A stretch of 5,705 nucleotides of DNA, from contig JAUZPT010000204.1 in the NCBI GenBank assembly GCA_030705745.1, forward strand, positions 1 to 5,705, given 5' to 3'. This DNA is from Bacillota bacterium (GTDB lineage: Bacteria; Bacillota; Bacilli; Bacillales; Cytobacillaceae). Positions 1-5,686 of this stretch are shown here, one piece after another. The position numbers were made by a program, and so were the translations under genes. Position 1 is the first letter of the stretch. Every line of letters begins with the position of its first letter. The notes under the pieces are model-generated. The model saw only the letters and a list, made by a program, of their open reading frames with translations, did not search any database and was not told where the DNA came from.

Positions 1-699
1 AGTCACAATCAAAAGGCTATTATGCTTTTTTGACCATTGGACGTAAGGATCGATTTGTTTCTTTAGCCATTGATCTCCCACAGCAATCGTTCCGTCATGC
101 ATATCATGTTTCAGGTTAGGAATGACAAAGGAAACCGTAGGCAATCGCCTAAAATCCTTAGGAAAACTAGTCAACGGCTGATTCGCTTCCCTAGGAATAT
201 TTGTGAAGTTTACCCATGGATTATGCTTGCGCGCGTATGGTCCCTTACTTGTCCAGCCACCGTTAAATCCAACGAACGGAAGATCTTCGGAATACCCTGC
301 GAATGTAAAATGTTTCTGCAGCAATTCACTTCCTAAATTAGCGGTAGAAAACTTGTGTTTAGGAATTCCATCATAAATTACCCCCTGATTTGACCCTGAA
401 AACAAATCCAGGTAATTAGGTTGGCTTGGGTGTTCAATCGCGTGATAATTTGATAAATACGCTCCCTGCTTTATGAGAGAATTGATATAGGGTGCATTAG
501 AATTTCCCTTTATCTCTTTTTCAGCATGATTTTCCTCTACTACTATTACAATATGATCGATTTTTGAAGGTTGTTTCACTATTAGTGTTGACTGAGCTGC
601 TTCCGCCTGCGCTGATTGATTAAAATCTGCCAGTTTTGCAAAACATGCCATGAGTGCGAGAAACAACCCTGTTAAAACGAACAGGAATTTCTTATTCAT
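1..699 (-). CDS. Secreted phosphoesterase / acid phosphatase family protein (PF04185-like), 3' end cut off by window edge
   Basis: This frame is open from an ATG at 699-697 to the left edge (233 codons, no stop), so only the N-terminal part is present. Residues 1-20 are a signal peptide (MNKK, then a hydrophobic run). It is followed either by a loose lipobox (L16-M-A-C19) or by an AxA signal peptidase I site (A30-Q-A32), so the product acts outside the membrane. Family-like blocks are HIVIVVEENH (49-58), matching the usual HIVVIVMENHS metal-site start, HPSQPNYLDLFSGS (90-103), and PNLKHDMHDG (194-203) followed by GDQWL (208-212). The sequence ends at LLIVT, just where the family's WDE metal-binding segment normally follows. 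Known members hydrolyse phosphomonoesters or phosphodiesters such as phospholipids; the substrate here is unknown. The start overlaps the upstream MFS stop (ATGA), so the two are translationally coupled. The start is supported by an SD 6 nt away. Confidence 0.85.
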   Translation of the reverse strand, partial: MNKKFLFVLTGLFLALMACFAKLADFNQSAQAEAAQSTLIVKQPSKIDHIVIVVEENHAEKEIKGNSNAPYINSLIKQGAYLSNYHAIEHPSQPNYLDLFSGSNQGVIYDGIPKHKFSTANLGSELLQKHFTFAGYSEDLPFVGFNGGWTSKGPYARKHNPWVNFTNIPREANQPLTSFPKDFRRLPTVSFVIPNLKHDMHDGTIAVGDQWLKKQIDPYVQWSKKHNSLLIVT

Positions 700-1904
700 A
701 GAACGCTCCTCTTTTCTCCCTTGCCTAATTTACTGAAAATAAACAAAAGTATTGCCGAAAGCAACGCAAAAGCACTGCTTGTTCCAAACGCTGCTAATGG
801 TCCGAATGACTGCCAAAGAAACCCGGTCAAGATACTAGCCGGCAATGCAGCTATTCCGGTAATAGCGTTAAAGGTACCCATTGCCGTACCACGCTTTCCA
901 GTCGGAACAAGATCGGCAACATACGCTTTTTGAATTCCTTCTGTTGCAGCATAATATAAACCATAAAAAATAAACAGGACCCAAATACCCACAGAGTGTT
1001 TTACAAGCCCGAACCCTAAATAAATGAGTGCAAATATTACGTATCCGCCGATGATCACCGGTTTTCTGCCTATGCGGTCGGAGAGTACGCCAGCAGGCAT
1101 CGAAAAAAACACATAAGTAAGATTGAATACAAGGTATGCAAGAGGGATGAACATTTCATTCATTCCGACATTTTTTGCTTGCAAAATGAGAAATGCATCG
1201 GATGAATTCCCCAGAGCAAATAAGGCGGAAATAAGCGTAAAGCTGATGAAAGTACGATCCATATTTTTAAAACCTATCTTAGGCATGCCACGTTGTACTG
1301 TCTTTTCAATAGATTGTTTTTCTTTCAAGAAAAAAATTAACACTATTACAGCAAGGATACCCGGAATGGCCGAAACCCAAAAAACCATGCGATAGTGCCC
1401 CTTATGAGAAGCGAGGATCAAGTAAGCCACAAGCGGCCCAATCGCTGCTCCTAATGTATCCATGGAACGATGAAATCCGAAAGCCTTGCCTCGATTTTCA
1501 TTCGTCGTCGCGTCGGCAATTAACGCATCTCTTGGAGCCCCTCTTACCCCCTTGCCAAATCGTTCGCCAAATCGGATAAGCAATACTTGCCATCCCGATG
1601 TCGTCAAAGCGAAAAAAGGTTTTATGAGATTTGAAAAACCATAACCTGCTAGCATTAATGGCTTTCTTTTTCCTAAGCGATCGGATAGCCATCCTGAAAA
1701 AAGCTTCAAGATACTAGCAGTACTTTCTGCGATTCCCTCAATAATCCCAATCGTCCCTATTTGTGTATGCAACACACCTGTAAGGAACAACGGCAGAATA
1801 GGCACGATCATCTCACTCGAAAGGTCTGTCAATAAGCTTACGACACCCACCCAAAAGATAATCGAGGTGACTCCAAAAATCTTCTTAGATTTACCTGACT
1901 CCAA
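696..1904 (-). CDS. MFS transporter (12 TM), TTG start, coupled to the downstream phosphoesterase
   Basis: This is a 402-residue integral membrane protein of the major facilitator superfamily, the normal length for a 12-helix carrier. The N-half has motif A after TM2 (GWLSDRLGKRKP, 71-82), and the C-half repeats it (GVLSDRIGRKP, 272-282). A block GKGVRGAPRDAL (117-128) and FHRSMDTLGAAIGP (144-157) are typical of an uncharacterised subgroup that begins with SLLTDLSSEMI (23-33). A hydrophilic central loop spans about 193-215. The substrate cannot be read from the sequence; efflux or uptake of a small molecule is possible. The start is TTG at 1904-1902: it directly follows an in-frame TAA and has an SD 6 nt upstream, and the first in-frame Met after it (E31-M32) would remove TM1. 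Its stop overlaps the phosphoesterase ATG, so the pair forms a coupled operon. A promoter lies in the 114-bp gap upstream. Confidence 0.92.
   Translation of the reverse strand: MESGKSKKIFGVTSIIFWVGVVSLLTDLSSEMIVPILPLFLTGVLHTQIGTIGIIEGIAESTASILKLFSGWLSDRLGKRKPLMLAGYGFSNLIKPFFALTTSGWQVLLIRFGERFGKGVRGAPRDALIADATTNENRGKAFGFHRSMDTLGAAIGPLVAYLILASHKGHYRMVFWVSAIPGILAVIVLIFFLKEKQSIEKTVQRGMPKIGFKNMDRTFISFTLISALFALGNSSDAFLILQAKNVGMNEMFIPLAYLVFNLTYVFFSMPAGVLSDRIGRKPVIIGGYVIFALIYLGFGLVKHSVGIWVLFIFYGLYYAATEGIQKAYVADLVPTGKRGTAMGTFNAITGIAALPASILTGFLWQSFGPLAAFGTSSAFALLSAILLFIFSKLGKGEKRSVL
706..714 (-). promoter_or_regulatory. Ribosome-binding site of the phosphoesterase gene, inside the MFS coding end
   Basis: On the minus strand AAAGAGGAG lies 6 nt before the ATG at 699-697. 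It sits within the last codons of the upstream transporter gene. A strong SD together with the ATGA stop/start overlap supports this start codon and re-initiation by ribosomes finishing the transporter. Confidence 0.8.
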
Positions 1905-1910
1905 TTATGT

Positions 1911-1916
1911 CACCTC
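1911..1916 (-). promoter_or_regulatory. Ribosome-binding site that fixes the TTG start of the MFS gene
   Basis: GAGGTG on the minus strand lies 6 nt upstream of the TTG at 1904-1902. No ATG or GTG is available in frame between the upstream stop TAA (immediately 5' of the TTG) and the first transmembrane helix. The SD therefore decides the non-ATG start. Confidence 0.75.
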
Positions 1917-1979
1917 TATTTAATGGGATTTCGAAAAGATGTACTTTAATGAATCAATTATAATAAATCAAGAAAATAC

Positions 1980-1988
1980 ATTATAACA
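1980..1988 (-). promoter_or_regulatory. Extended -10 promoter for the MFS-phosphoesterase unit
   Basis: The minus strand reads TGTTATAAT here, a perfect extended -10 (TGn plus TATAAT). The best -35 candidate is GTGAAA (4 of 6 matches), 15 bp upstream, which is weak and short-spaced; extended -10 promoters tolerate this. Transcription would start near 1973, giving a leader of about 70 nt before the TTG. A second TATAAT lies at 1962-1957 but has no recognisable -35. The calls rest on motif matches only. Confidence 0.5.
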
Positions 1989-2018
1989 TTTTTACCAGGC
2001 TTTCACTCTTTCCTACAT

Positions 2019-3098
2019 TTACCAAGAAGGTGGAAAACCTAGTTTTTCAGCTTGTGAGATAATCCGTTCCATTAATTGTGTAACAGATATTTTTTTGGCC
2101 AGCCGTGGGCTTTGTCCGCACCACAATGACATGTAGTCAGGAGTATTTTGGGAAGAAGCATATTTCCGAAGTTCTCTAGTCAATTCATTTTGAATCGGAT
2201 AAACAGGAAGATCATTTTCAACTGGTTTCATTTCCCGGATAAAGCGATTTTCAATTCCTCTTGCCATTTTACCGGAAAAAGAACGCGTTAATACAGTATC
2301 ATTTTCAGCAGCCTCGAAAATTTTATTTTTATAAATCTCATGTGCACCGCTTTCGTGACATGTTAAAAAAGCCGTACCAAGCTGGACCGCACTTGCTCCA
2401 AGACATCTTGCAGCATTCATACCTCTTCCATCCATTATTCCCCCTGCTGCAATTACAGGTATTTTCACAGAATCGACAACCTGGGGTACAAGCGACATCG
2501 TTCCAATTAAACTAGATTCGAAGCTATCGGCAAATGTACCCCGATGCCCGCCTGCCTCGCTCCCCTGAGCAACAATTGCGTCCATACCCTCGGCTTCAAT
2601 TAATTTGGCTTCCTCTACAGTTGTAGCGGTACCAAACACTTTGATGTGATGCTTTCTTAGCTGTTCAACCAAGTTATTACTAGGTATGCCGAAAGTAAAA
2701 GAACATATCGGCACCTTTTCTTCCAGTACTACATTAATCTGTTCGATAAATGTTTTCAAATCATCAGCGGCTCTAGGTAATTCTGTCAAAGTCTTCAGAC
2801 CTAGTTCTTCTTGAAGGGGTAGTAAAGCTGCTCTAGCTTTATTGACTTTTTCGTCCGTTTCTTGATAGAGAGCAGGAACGAATAAGTTTATCCCAAAAGG
2901 ATGTTTCGTCCGCTGTTTTACTTCTCTGATTTGATCCCGTATTTGTACGGAACTCAAATAACCGGCCCCAATCATCCCCAAGCCACCTGCGTTTGAAACG
3001 GCTGCCACTAATTCGGGCGTCGTAATGCCACCTGCCATAGGTGCTTGGATAATAGGGTAGTCAATTTTCAAAAGATCGGTAATCTCAGTCTTCCACAT
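2019..3098 (-). CDS. Nitronate monooxygenase family (2-nitropropane dioxygenase-like) FMN enzyme
   Basis: This is a 359-residue soluble TIM-barrel flavoprotein, a usual length for the family. Diagnostic blocks are PIIQAPMAGG (15-24), SNAGGLGMIGAGYLS (35-49), FGINLFVP (68-75), the GSEAGGHRGTF segment (179-189) with the likely catalytic His185, the FMN-phosphate loop IAAGGIMDGRGM (216-227), and LGASAVQLGTAFL (233-245). The C-terminal LWCGQ (325-329) matches the usual W-x-GQ. Known members oxidise alkyl nitronates such as propionate-3-nitronate with O2. FabK enoyl-ACP reductases share the fold, but the AGGHRG histidine block and the C-terminal region favour NMO. The ATG has a strong SD (AAGGGGG, 6 nt spacing). 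It follows the MFS gene by 26 bp, so both are probably co-transcribed. No terminator is visible after it. Confidence 0.9.
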   Translation of the reverse strand: MWKTEITDLLKIDYPIIQAPMAGGITTPELVAAVSNAGGLGMIGAGYLSSVQIRDQIREVKQRTKHPFGINLFVPALYQETDEKVNKARAALLPLQEELGLKTLTELPRAADDLKTFIEQINVVLEEKVPICSFTFGIPSNNLVEQLRKHHIKVFGTATTVEEAKLIEAEGMDAIVAQGSEAGGHRGTFADSFESSLIGTMSLVPQVVDSVKIPVIAAGGIMDGRGMNAARCLGASAVQLGTAFLTCHESGAHEIYKNKIFEAAENDTVLTRSFSGKMARGIENRFIREMKPVENDLPVYPIQNELTRELRKYASSQNTPDYMSLWCGQSPRLAKKISVTQLMERIISQAEKLGFPPSW

Positions 3099-3104
3099 TG
3101 AAAT

Positions 3105-3111
3105 CCCCCTT
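3105..3111 (-). promoter_or_regulatory. Ribosome-binding site of the nitronate monooxygenase gene
   Basis: AAGGGGG on the minus strand stands 6 nt before the ATG at 3098-3096. It fills most of the 26-bp gap after the upstream MFS gene, leaving little room for a separate promoter and supporting one mRNA. Confidence 0.75.
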
Positions 3112-3124
3112 GAATAGTGGTTTA

Positions 3125-4360
3125 TTATGCCTGTGCTTCAATTTTCTCTTTTACCGACTGGCTTTTACTTAATTTCCATTTGACACTCAAGAGAATTGGA
3201 ACACCTAAAATCGACAGCAAGAAAAGAGTTCCAAACGTCATTAAAGGATTATCATATCCATAATGGTCAAGGAGAAATCCTCCAAGTGATGGTCCTACAA
3301 TCTGTCCAATTTGCGTAAAGCCCATTGCCCCAAAATAGGTACCACGCAAATGTGGTTTGGCAATCGAATCCATTAGCATATCGGTCATCGAGAACATCAA
3401 TACTTCACCGATTGTAAATATTGCAATCATGATTACCCAAAACGGAATGGACCCTGCTAAGCCGAATCCGATCAGACTCAAACTGCAAATTATGTTACCC
3501 AACAAAATTGATACGATCGGTGAATAGCGCTTTCCAATTTTCAATAAAGGAAATTGAACTAAGACGACGACTCCGGCATTTAAGGCCAGCAGCATCGAAA
3601 ACAGTTTTGCACCATTTTCAACATGTGATGTATTCGATAAATATTGTGGTAATGTTGAACTGAATTGCGAGTAGCCGGAAATGGCGAGAATTAATCCAAT
3701 TAAGGTTAATAAAAGAATTGAATCGGTTCTTGCAATTCGGAATGCTTCTTTCATGGAAACACGTTTTTCCAAAGTATCCCTCGATATGAATTTTTGTTTT
3801 GATTTTTTGAACGTCATAATCAATGAGAGTCCATAAACTACATAAACAGCGGCAGCGATAAAAAACGGAAAAGTCGTCTTGGATGAACCCAAGTAAAAAC
3901 CGATAATCGGACCAAAAATAACTCCTATATTAATGGCTGTATAGCGCAAATTAAAAATCACTAGCCTATCTTTGGGCTCAGTCAAATCTGCGAGCAATGC
4001 CCTGGAGGTTGGTTCAAAAACAGAACGGCAAAAGCCATTCATTGCATTTACAATAAAAAAGCCTACAGTGGAATCGACTAATCCGAAGCCGATAAAAACA
4101 ATACTCCATAGGAAGATTGATATATATATGACAATCTTTCTGCCAAAACGGTCTGATAAATAACCTCCAAAAAAACTAGTTCCAATTCCGATTAACGCAC
4201 TTACTGCAATGATCATTCCTGTTTCGGAAGAAGAGACTCCCTTTACCTTCGTTAAATATATAGCCAGGAATGGTACACTCATCGAAGTAGCCATTCGTCC
4301 AAACATAGTTCCGATAATAATATTGAGGATCAAGGGATGAAGATTTTTTAATTTAGCCAT
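3125..4360 (-). CDS. MFS transporter, drug-efflux (DHA1-like) type
   Basis: This is a 411-residue, 12-helix membrane carrier. Motif A lies in the TM2-TM3 loop (GGYLSDRFGRK, 65-75). An R-x3-AD block follows TM4 (SRALLADL, 119-126). A motif-C-like segment in TM5 (NIGVIFGPIIG, 144-154) is the feature linked to proton-driven export in DHA1 drug antiporters. The central loop is basic (about 184-205, KKSKQK), and the C-terminus is short and charged. Export of a drug or toxic metabolite is the best family-based guess; the actual substrate is unknown. The ATG at 4360-4358 has AGGAG 7 nt upstream. The gene ends in tandem TAA stops, and the nitronate monooxygenase gene starts 26 bp later, making a two-gene unit. 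A 7-3-7 palindrome lies 21 bp before the start codon and is a candidate operator. The sequence is clearly different from the other MFS protein in the window. Confidence 0.92.
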   Translation of the reverse strand: MAKLKNLHPLILNIIIGTMFGRMATSMSVPFLAIYLTKVKGVSSSETGMIIAVSALIGIGTSFFGGYLSDRFGRKIVIYISIFLWSIVFIGFGLVDSTVGFFIVNAMNGFCRSVFEPTSRALLADLTEPKDRLVIFNLRYTAINIGVIFGPIIGFYLGSSKTTFPFFIAAAVYVVYGLSLIMTFKKSKQKFISRDTLEKRVSMKEAFRIARTDSILLLTLIGLILAISGYSQFSSTLPQYLSNTSHVENGAKLFSMLLALNAGVVVLVQFPLLKIGKRYSPIVSILLGNIICSLSLIGFGLAGSIPFWVIMIAIFTIGEVLMFSMTDMLMDSIAKPHLRGTYFGAMGFTQIGQIVGPSLGGFLLDHYGYDNPLMTFGTLFLLSILGVPILLSVKWKLSKSQSVKEKIEAQA

Positions 4361-4367
4361 GAAACAT

Positions 4368-4372
4368 CTCCT
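4368..4372 (-). promoter_or_regulatory. Ribosome-binding site of the DHA1-like MFS gene
   Basis: AGGAG on the minus strand is 7 nt before the ATG. A nearby ATG at 4367-4365 is out of frame and sits too close to the SD, so 4360-4358 is the preferred start. Confidence 0.75.
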
Positions 4373-4381
4373 AATTTTTCG

Positions 4382-4398
4382 TTAATTGAAACAATTAA
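4382..4398. promoter_or_regulatory. Perfect 7-3-7 palindrome, candidate repressor operator
   Basis: TTAATTG, spacer AAA, then CAATTAA: a perfect inverted repeat with 10-bp centre-to-centre spacing, one helical turn, suited to a dimeric helix-turn-helix regulator such as a MarR- or TetR-type protein. It lies in the leader of the DHA1-like MFS gene, 9 bp upstream of its SD, where a bound repressor could block transcription. There is no T-run or GC-rich stem of the kind a terminator needs. No regulator gene is present in the window, so the binding protein is unknown and the operator role is inferred. Confidence 0.4.
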
Positions 4399-4402
4399 AA
4401 AT

Positions 4403-4419
4403 ATTATCTGCTTATTTTA
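4403..4419 (-). promoter_or_regulatory. Possible -10 hexamers for the MFS-NMO unit
   Basis: Two near-consensus -10 hexamers occur on the minus strand: TAAAAT (4419-4414) and GATAAT (4408-4403), each 5 of 6. Neither has a good -35 at normal spacing. Transcription from either would start in or just before the 4382-4398 palindrome. In such AT-rich DNA matches like these arise by chance, so this is weak. Confidence 0.25.
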
Positions 4420-4525
4420 TCTTTTATTATGGCATTTCTGCAAACTTTTTCTTATTTTCAATCAAGACTTCAACATACTGCTCCATTTTTGAAAAGAATA
4501 TTTCCAATGGAACCAATTCTTCAGC

Positions 4526-4531
4526 TATAAT
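4526..4531 (+). promoter_or_regulatory. Possible -10 box of the degV-family gene
   Basis: A perfect TATAAT occurs on the plus strand about 70 bp before the ATG. The -35 candidates are poor: TTTCCA at 4501-4506 with 19-bp spacing (4 of 6), or TTCCAA at 4502-4507 with 18-bp spacing (3 of 6). The position is reasonable for a promoter driving the divergent gene alone. Confidence 0.35.
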
Positions 4532-4582
4532 TAATTGATTTACCAAATTCTTATTGAAAACACGACTATCCAAATTACACGA

Positions 4583-4588
4583 AAAGGA
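4583..4588 (+). promoter_or_regulatory. Ribosome-binding site of the degV-family gene, long spacing
   Basis: AAAGGA lies 11 nt before the ATG at 4600, longer than the 6-7 nt seen at the other genes of this window. An in-frame TAA just before the ATG rules out an upstream start, and the TDST block near residue 10 fits this one. Confidence 0.55.
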
Positions 4589-4599
4589 AATCATAATAA

Positions 4600-5460
4600 A
4601 TGACAAAAAAGAAAATAGCATGGATTACGGACAGCACAGCTTATATGACACAAGACTTATTGAATAATCCAGATGTATATGTTGTTCCGCTTGATATCAT
4701 TTTTGGCAACGAGGCCTTTAAAGATGGAATCGATCTTAATACAGAAGAATTATATTCCCGCATTCGCAAAGAAAAGGAAATTCCAAAAACATCACAGCCT
4801 TCATCTGGTATGTTCGCTGAACTATTCAATAAATTAAAGCTCGAATATGACGGAGCAATCGCTATTCATATTTCAAGTAAATTCAGTGGAACATTATCCA
4901 CCTGTAAAGGTGCCAGCGAGATGACCGATTTTCCGGTTGAAACGATCGATTCCAAATCGATGGGATATGCGATTACTTCCTTATTAAATATGGGTATTGA
5001 AATGGCCGGGAAAGAAATGCCTCGTATCGAGATTGCTTCCAGATTGCGTGAAGAAGTGGAAAACCTTGAAAACTACGTCCTTCTTGGCAGCCTTGATCAA
5101 TTTTATAAAGGTGGAAGAATGTCCGGAACACAATTTCTGCTTGGAAGCATCCTGCAAATAAAGCCGATTATTCGCATGAACCGCAACGGAGAATTCGAAT
5201 TGTTCGAAAAAATCCGTTCGGAAAAGAAGGCAATTAAAAGGCTTCTCGAGCTGTTCGATGAAAACTATCAGCAGTATCATATTTCTGAACTTCAAATTTT
5301 GCATGGAAATGTACCTGAAAAGGCAAAGGAATTAGAGAATACAGTAAAAAAAATGTATCCCAATTTACATATCGTAATTGCTGAAATTAGTTCTACTATT
5401 GCTGCTCACTCAGGCGAAGGTACTTTCGCCATCCAATTTCATAAGGAACAAAAGAAATAA
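4600..5460 (+). CDS. DegV/FakB-family fatty-acid-binding protein
   Basis: This is a 286-residue cytosolic protein of the usual DegV length. Family blocks in order are ITDSTAYM (9-16), VVPLDIIFG (28-36) followed by KDGIDL (41-46), TSQPSSG (64-70), the binding loop ISSKFSGT (91-98), GSLDQFYKGGRMSG (163-176, the usual L-x-KGGR), ILQIKPII (184-191), and the C-terminal H270-S-G-E-G-T275. DegV proteins (FakB) hold one fatty acid, and the FakA kinase phosphorylates it to acyl-phosphate, which enters phospholipid synthesis. The TSQPS and SGT hydroxyls and the C-terminal His contact the carboxylate in this family. No fakA is in the window. The start is ATG at 4600, directly after an in-frame TAA; the SD is rather distant. 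The gene is divergent from the MFS-NMO unit and ends at a terminator, so it is probably monocistronic. Which DegV paralogue it is cannot be told. Confidence 0.93.
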   Translation: MTKKKIAWITDSTAYMTQDLLNNPDVYVVPLDIIFGNEAFKDGIDLNTEELYSRIRKEKEIPKTSQPSSGMFAELFNKLKLEYDGAIAIHISSKFSGTLSTCKGASEMTDFPVETIDSKSMGYAITSLLNMGIEMAGKEMPRIEIASRLREEVENLENYVLLGSLDQFYKGGRMSGTQFLLGSILQIKPIIRMNRNGEFELFEKIRSEKKAIKRLLELFDENYQQYHISELQILHGNVPEKAKELENTVKKMYPNLHIVIAEISSTIAAHSGEGTFAIQFHKEQKK

Positions 5461-5472
5461 TGAACAGAAAAA

Positions 5473-5491
5473 AGGAAGCGGTATGCTTCCT
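5473..5491 (-). terminator. Hairpin with T-tract on the minus strand (terminator for leftward transcription)
   Basis: AGGAAGC (5473-5479) pairs with GCTTCCT (5485-5491), a 7-bp stem with a 5-nt loop. On the plus strand it is preceded by an A-run from 5468. Read on the minus strand, the stem is therefore followed by a T-tract, the layout of a rho-independent terminator. It would stop leftward transcripts entering the 3' end of degV. It also lies in the degV transcript, next to the main terminator. Confidence 0.55.
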
Positions 5492-5492
5492 C

Positions 5493-5532
5493 AGGCTGTC
5501 GAAAACATTCGACAGCCTTTTATTTTATTTAT
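5493..5532 (+). terminator. Rho-independent terminator of the degV-family gene
   Basis: AGGCTGTCGAA (5493-5503) pairs perfectly with TTCGACAGCCT (5508-5518): an 11-bp stem, AACA loop, then a T-rich tail (TTTATTTTATTTA). It begins 32 bp after the stop codon. This is a strong canonical terminator for plus-strand transcription. Confidence 0.92.
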
Positions 5533-5554
5533 TTTCTTTATCAAATCACCGCGT

Positions 5555-5572
5555 TAATATTTTATAATATTA
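5555..5572. repeat. AT-only inverted repeat
   Basis: TAATATT (5555-5561), loop TTAT, AATATTA (5566-5572). All A/T, so the hairpin is weak. It contains TATAAT at 5563-5568 on the plus strand, which could be a -10 box for something to the right, but the nearest -35-like hexamer (TTATCA, 5538-5543) is 19 bp away. Function unknown. Confidence 0.35.
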
Positions 5573-5596
5573 TTAGAAATTACCTCATTAAACAGG

Positions 5597-5686
5597 TCTG
5601 TTGATTTGCGCTCCAGGCGCTTCGCTTTCCGCGGGCGTGCCGGGGAGCTTCCTTGGCGCTTCGCTCCTTCCGCTCCAATCAACAGA
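5597..5686. repeat. GC-rich palindromic repeat element with 10-bp inverted termini
   Basis: Perfect terminal inverted repeats TCTGTTGATT (5597-5606) and AATCAACAGA (5677-5686) enclose a 70-bp core. The 90-bp unit is about 62% GC in an AT-rich setting. Inside, GGCGCTTCGCT occurs twice as a direct repeat (5616-5626 and 5655-5665), and the GCG/CGC blocks can pair across the element with mismatches. There is no open frame of note. The look (GTTGATT, GCTCCAGGCGC, CGCTTTCCGCGG, CGCTCCAATCAAC) resembles an interspersed intergenic repeat I remember from Bacillus-type genomes; that is recall, not a search. A T7 run at 5688-5694 follows the right arm, so it might also end transcription. Confidence 0.65.

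Larger units (their letters stand above)
4427..4621 (-). other. Doubtful small open frame (up to 64 codons) upstream of the MFS-NMO unit
   Basis: A minus-strand frame ends in tandem TAA stops at 4424-4429, 66 bp before the MFS start. Its C-terminal stretch (EELVPLEIFF, then MEQYVEVLIENKKKF) has an amphipathic, charged look that could be real protein. However, both in-frame ATGs, at 4621 and near 4600, lie over the start of the oppositely oriented degV gene and have no SD, and no in-frame TTG has one either. I do not recognise it. It may be a gene remnant or chance; it is recorded so that this intergenic region is not read as empty. Confidence 0.15.

Noticed and set aside
70..336. Plus-strand open frame of 88 codons
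   Set aside because: It lies wholly opposite the phosphoesterase gene, shows no family features and has no SD; the minus frame carries the recognisable motifs.
721..1395. Plus-strand open frames at 721-933 and 1123-1395
   Set aside because: Both are antisense to the MFS gene, and their sequences are by-products of its hydrophobic codons.
1498..1692. Second minus-strand frame inside the MFS gene
   Set aside because: It is out of frame with the transporter, has no protein family look, and the transporter frame is intact across it.
1929..1936. TTTCGAAA palindrome before the TTG-start MFS gene
   Set aside because: Eight bases is too short to claim as an operator in AT-rich DNA.
2261..2515. Plus-strand open frame opposite the nitronate monooxygenase gene
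   Set aside because: It overlaps the conserved FMN-binding and catalytic segments coded on the minus strand; no SD.
4432..4534. Short plus-strand frame beginning ATGGCATTTCTG in the divergent intergenic region
   Set aside because: About 33 codons, no SD, no recognisable sequence; the region looks like leader DNA.
4984..5304. 106-codon minus-strand frame opposite degV
   Set aside because: The plus frame has all DegV motifs through this region; the minus frame has none.
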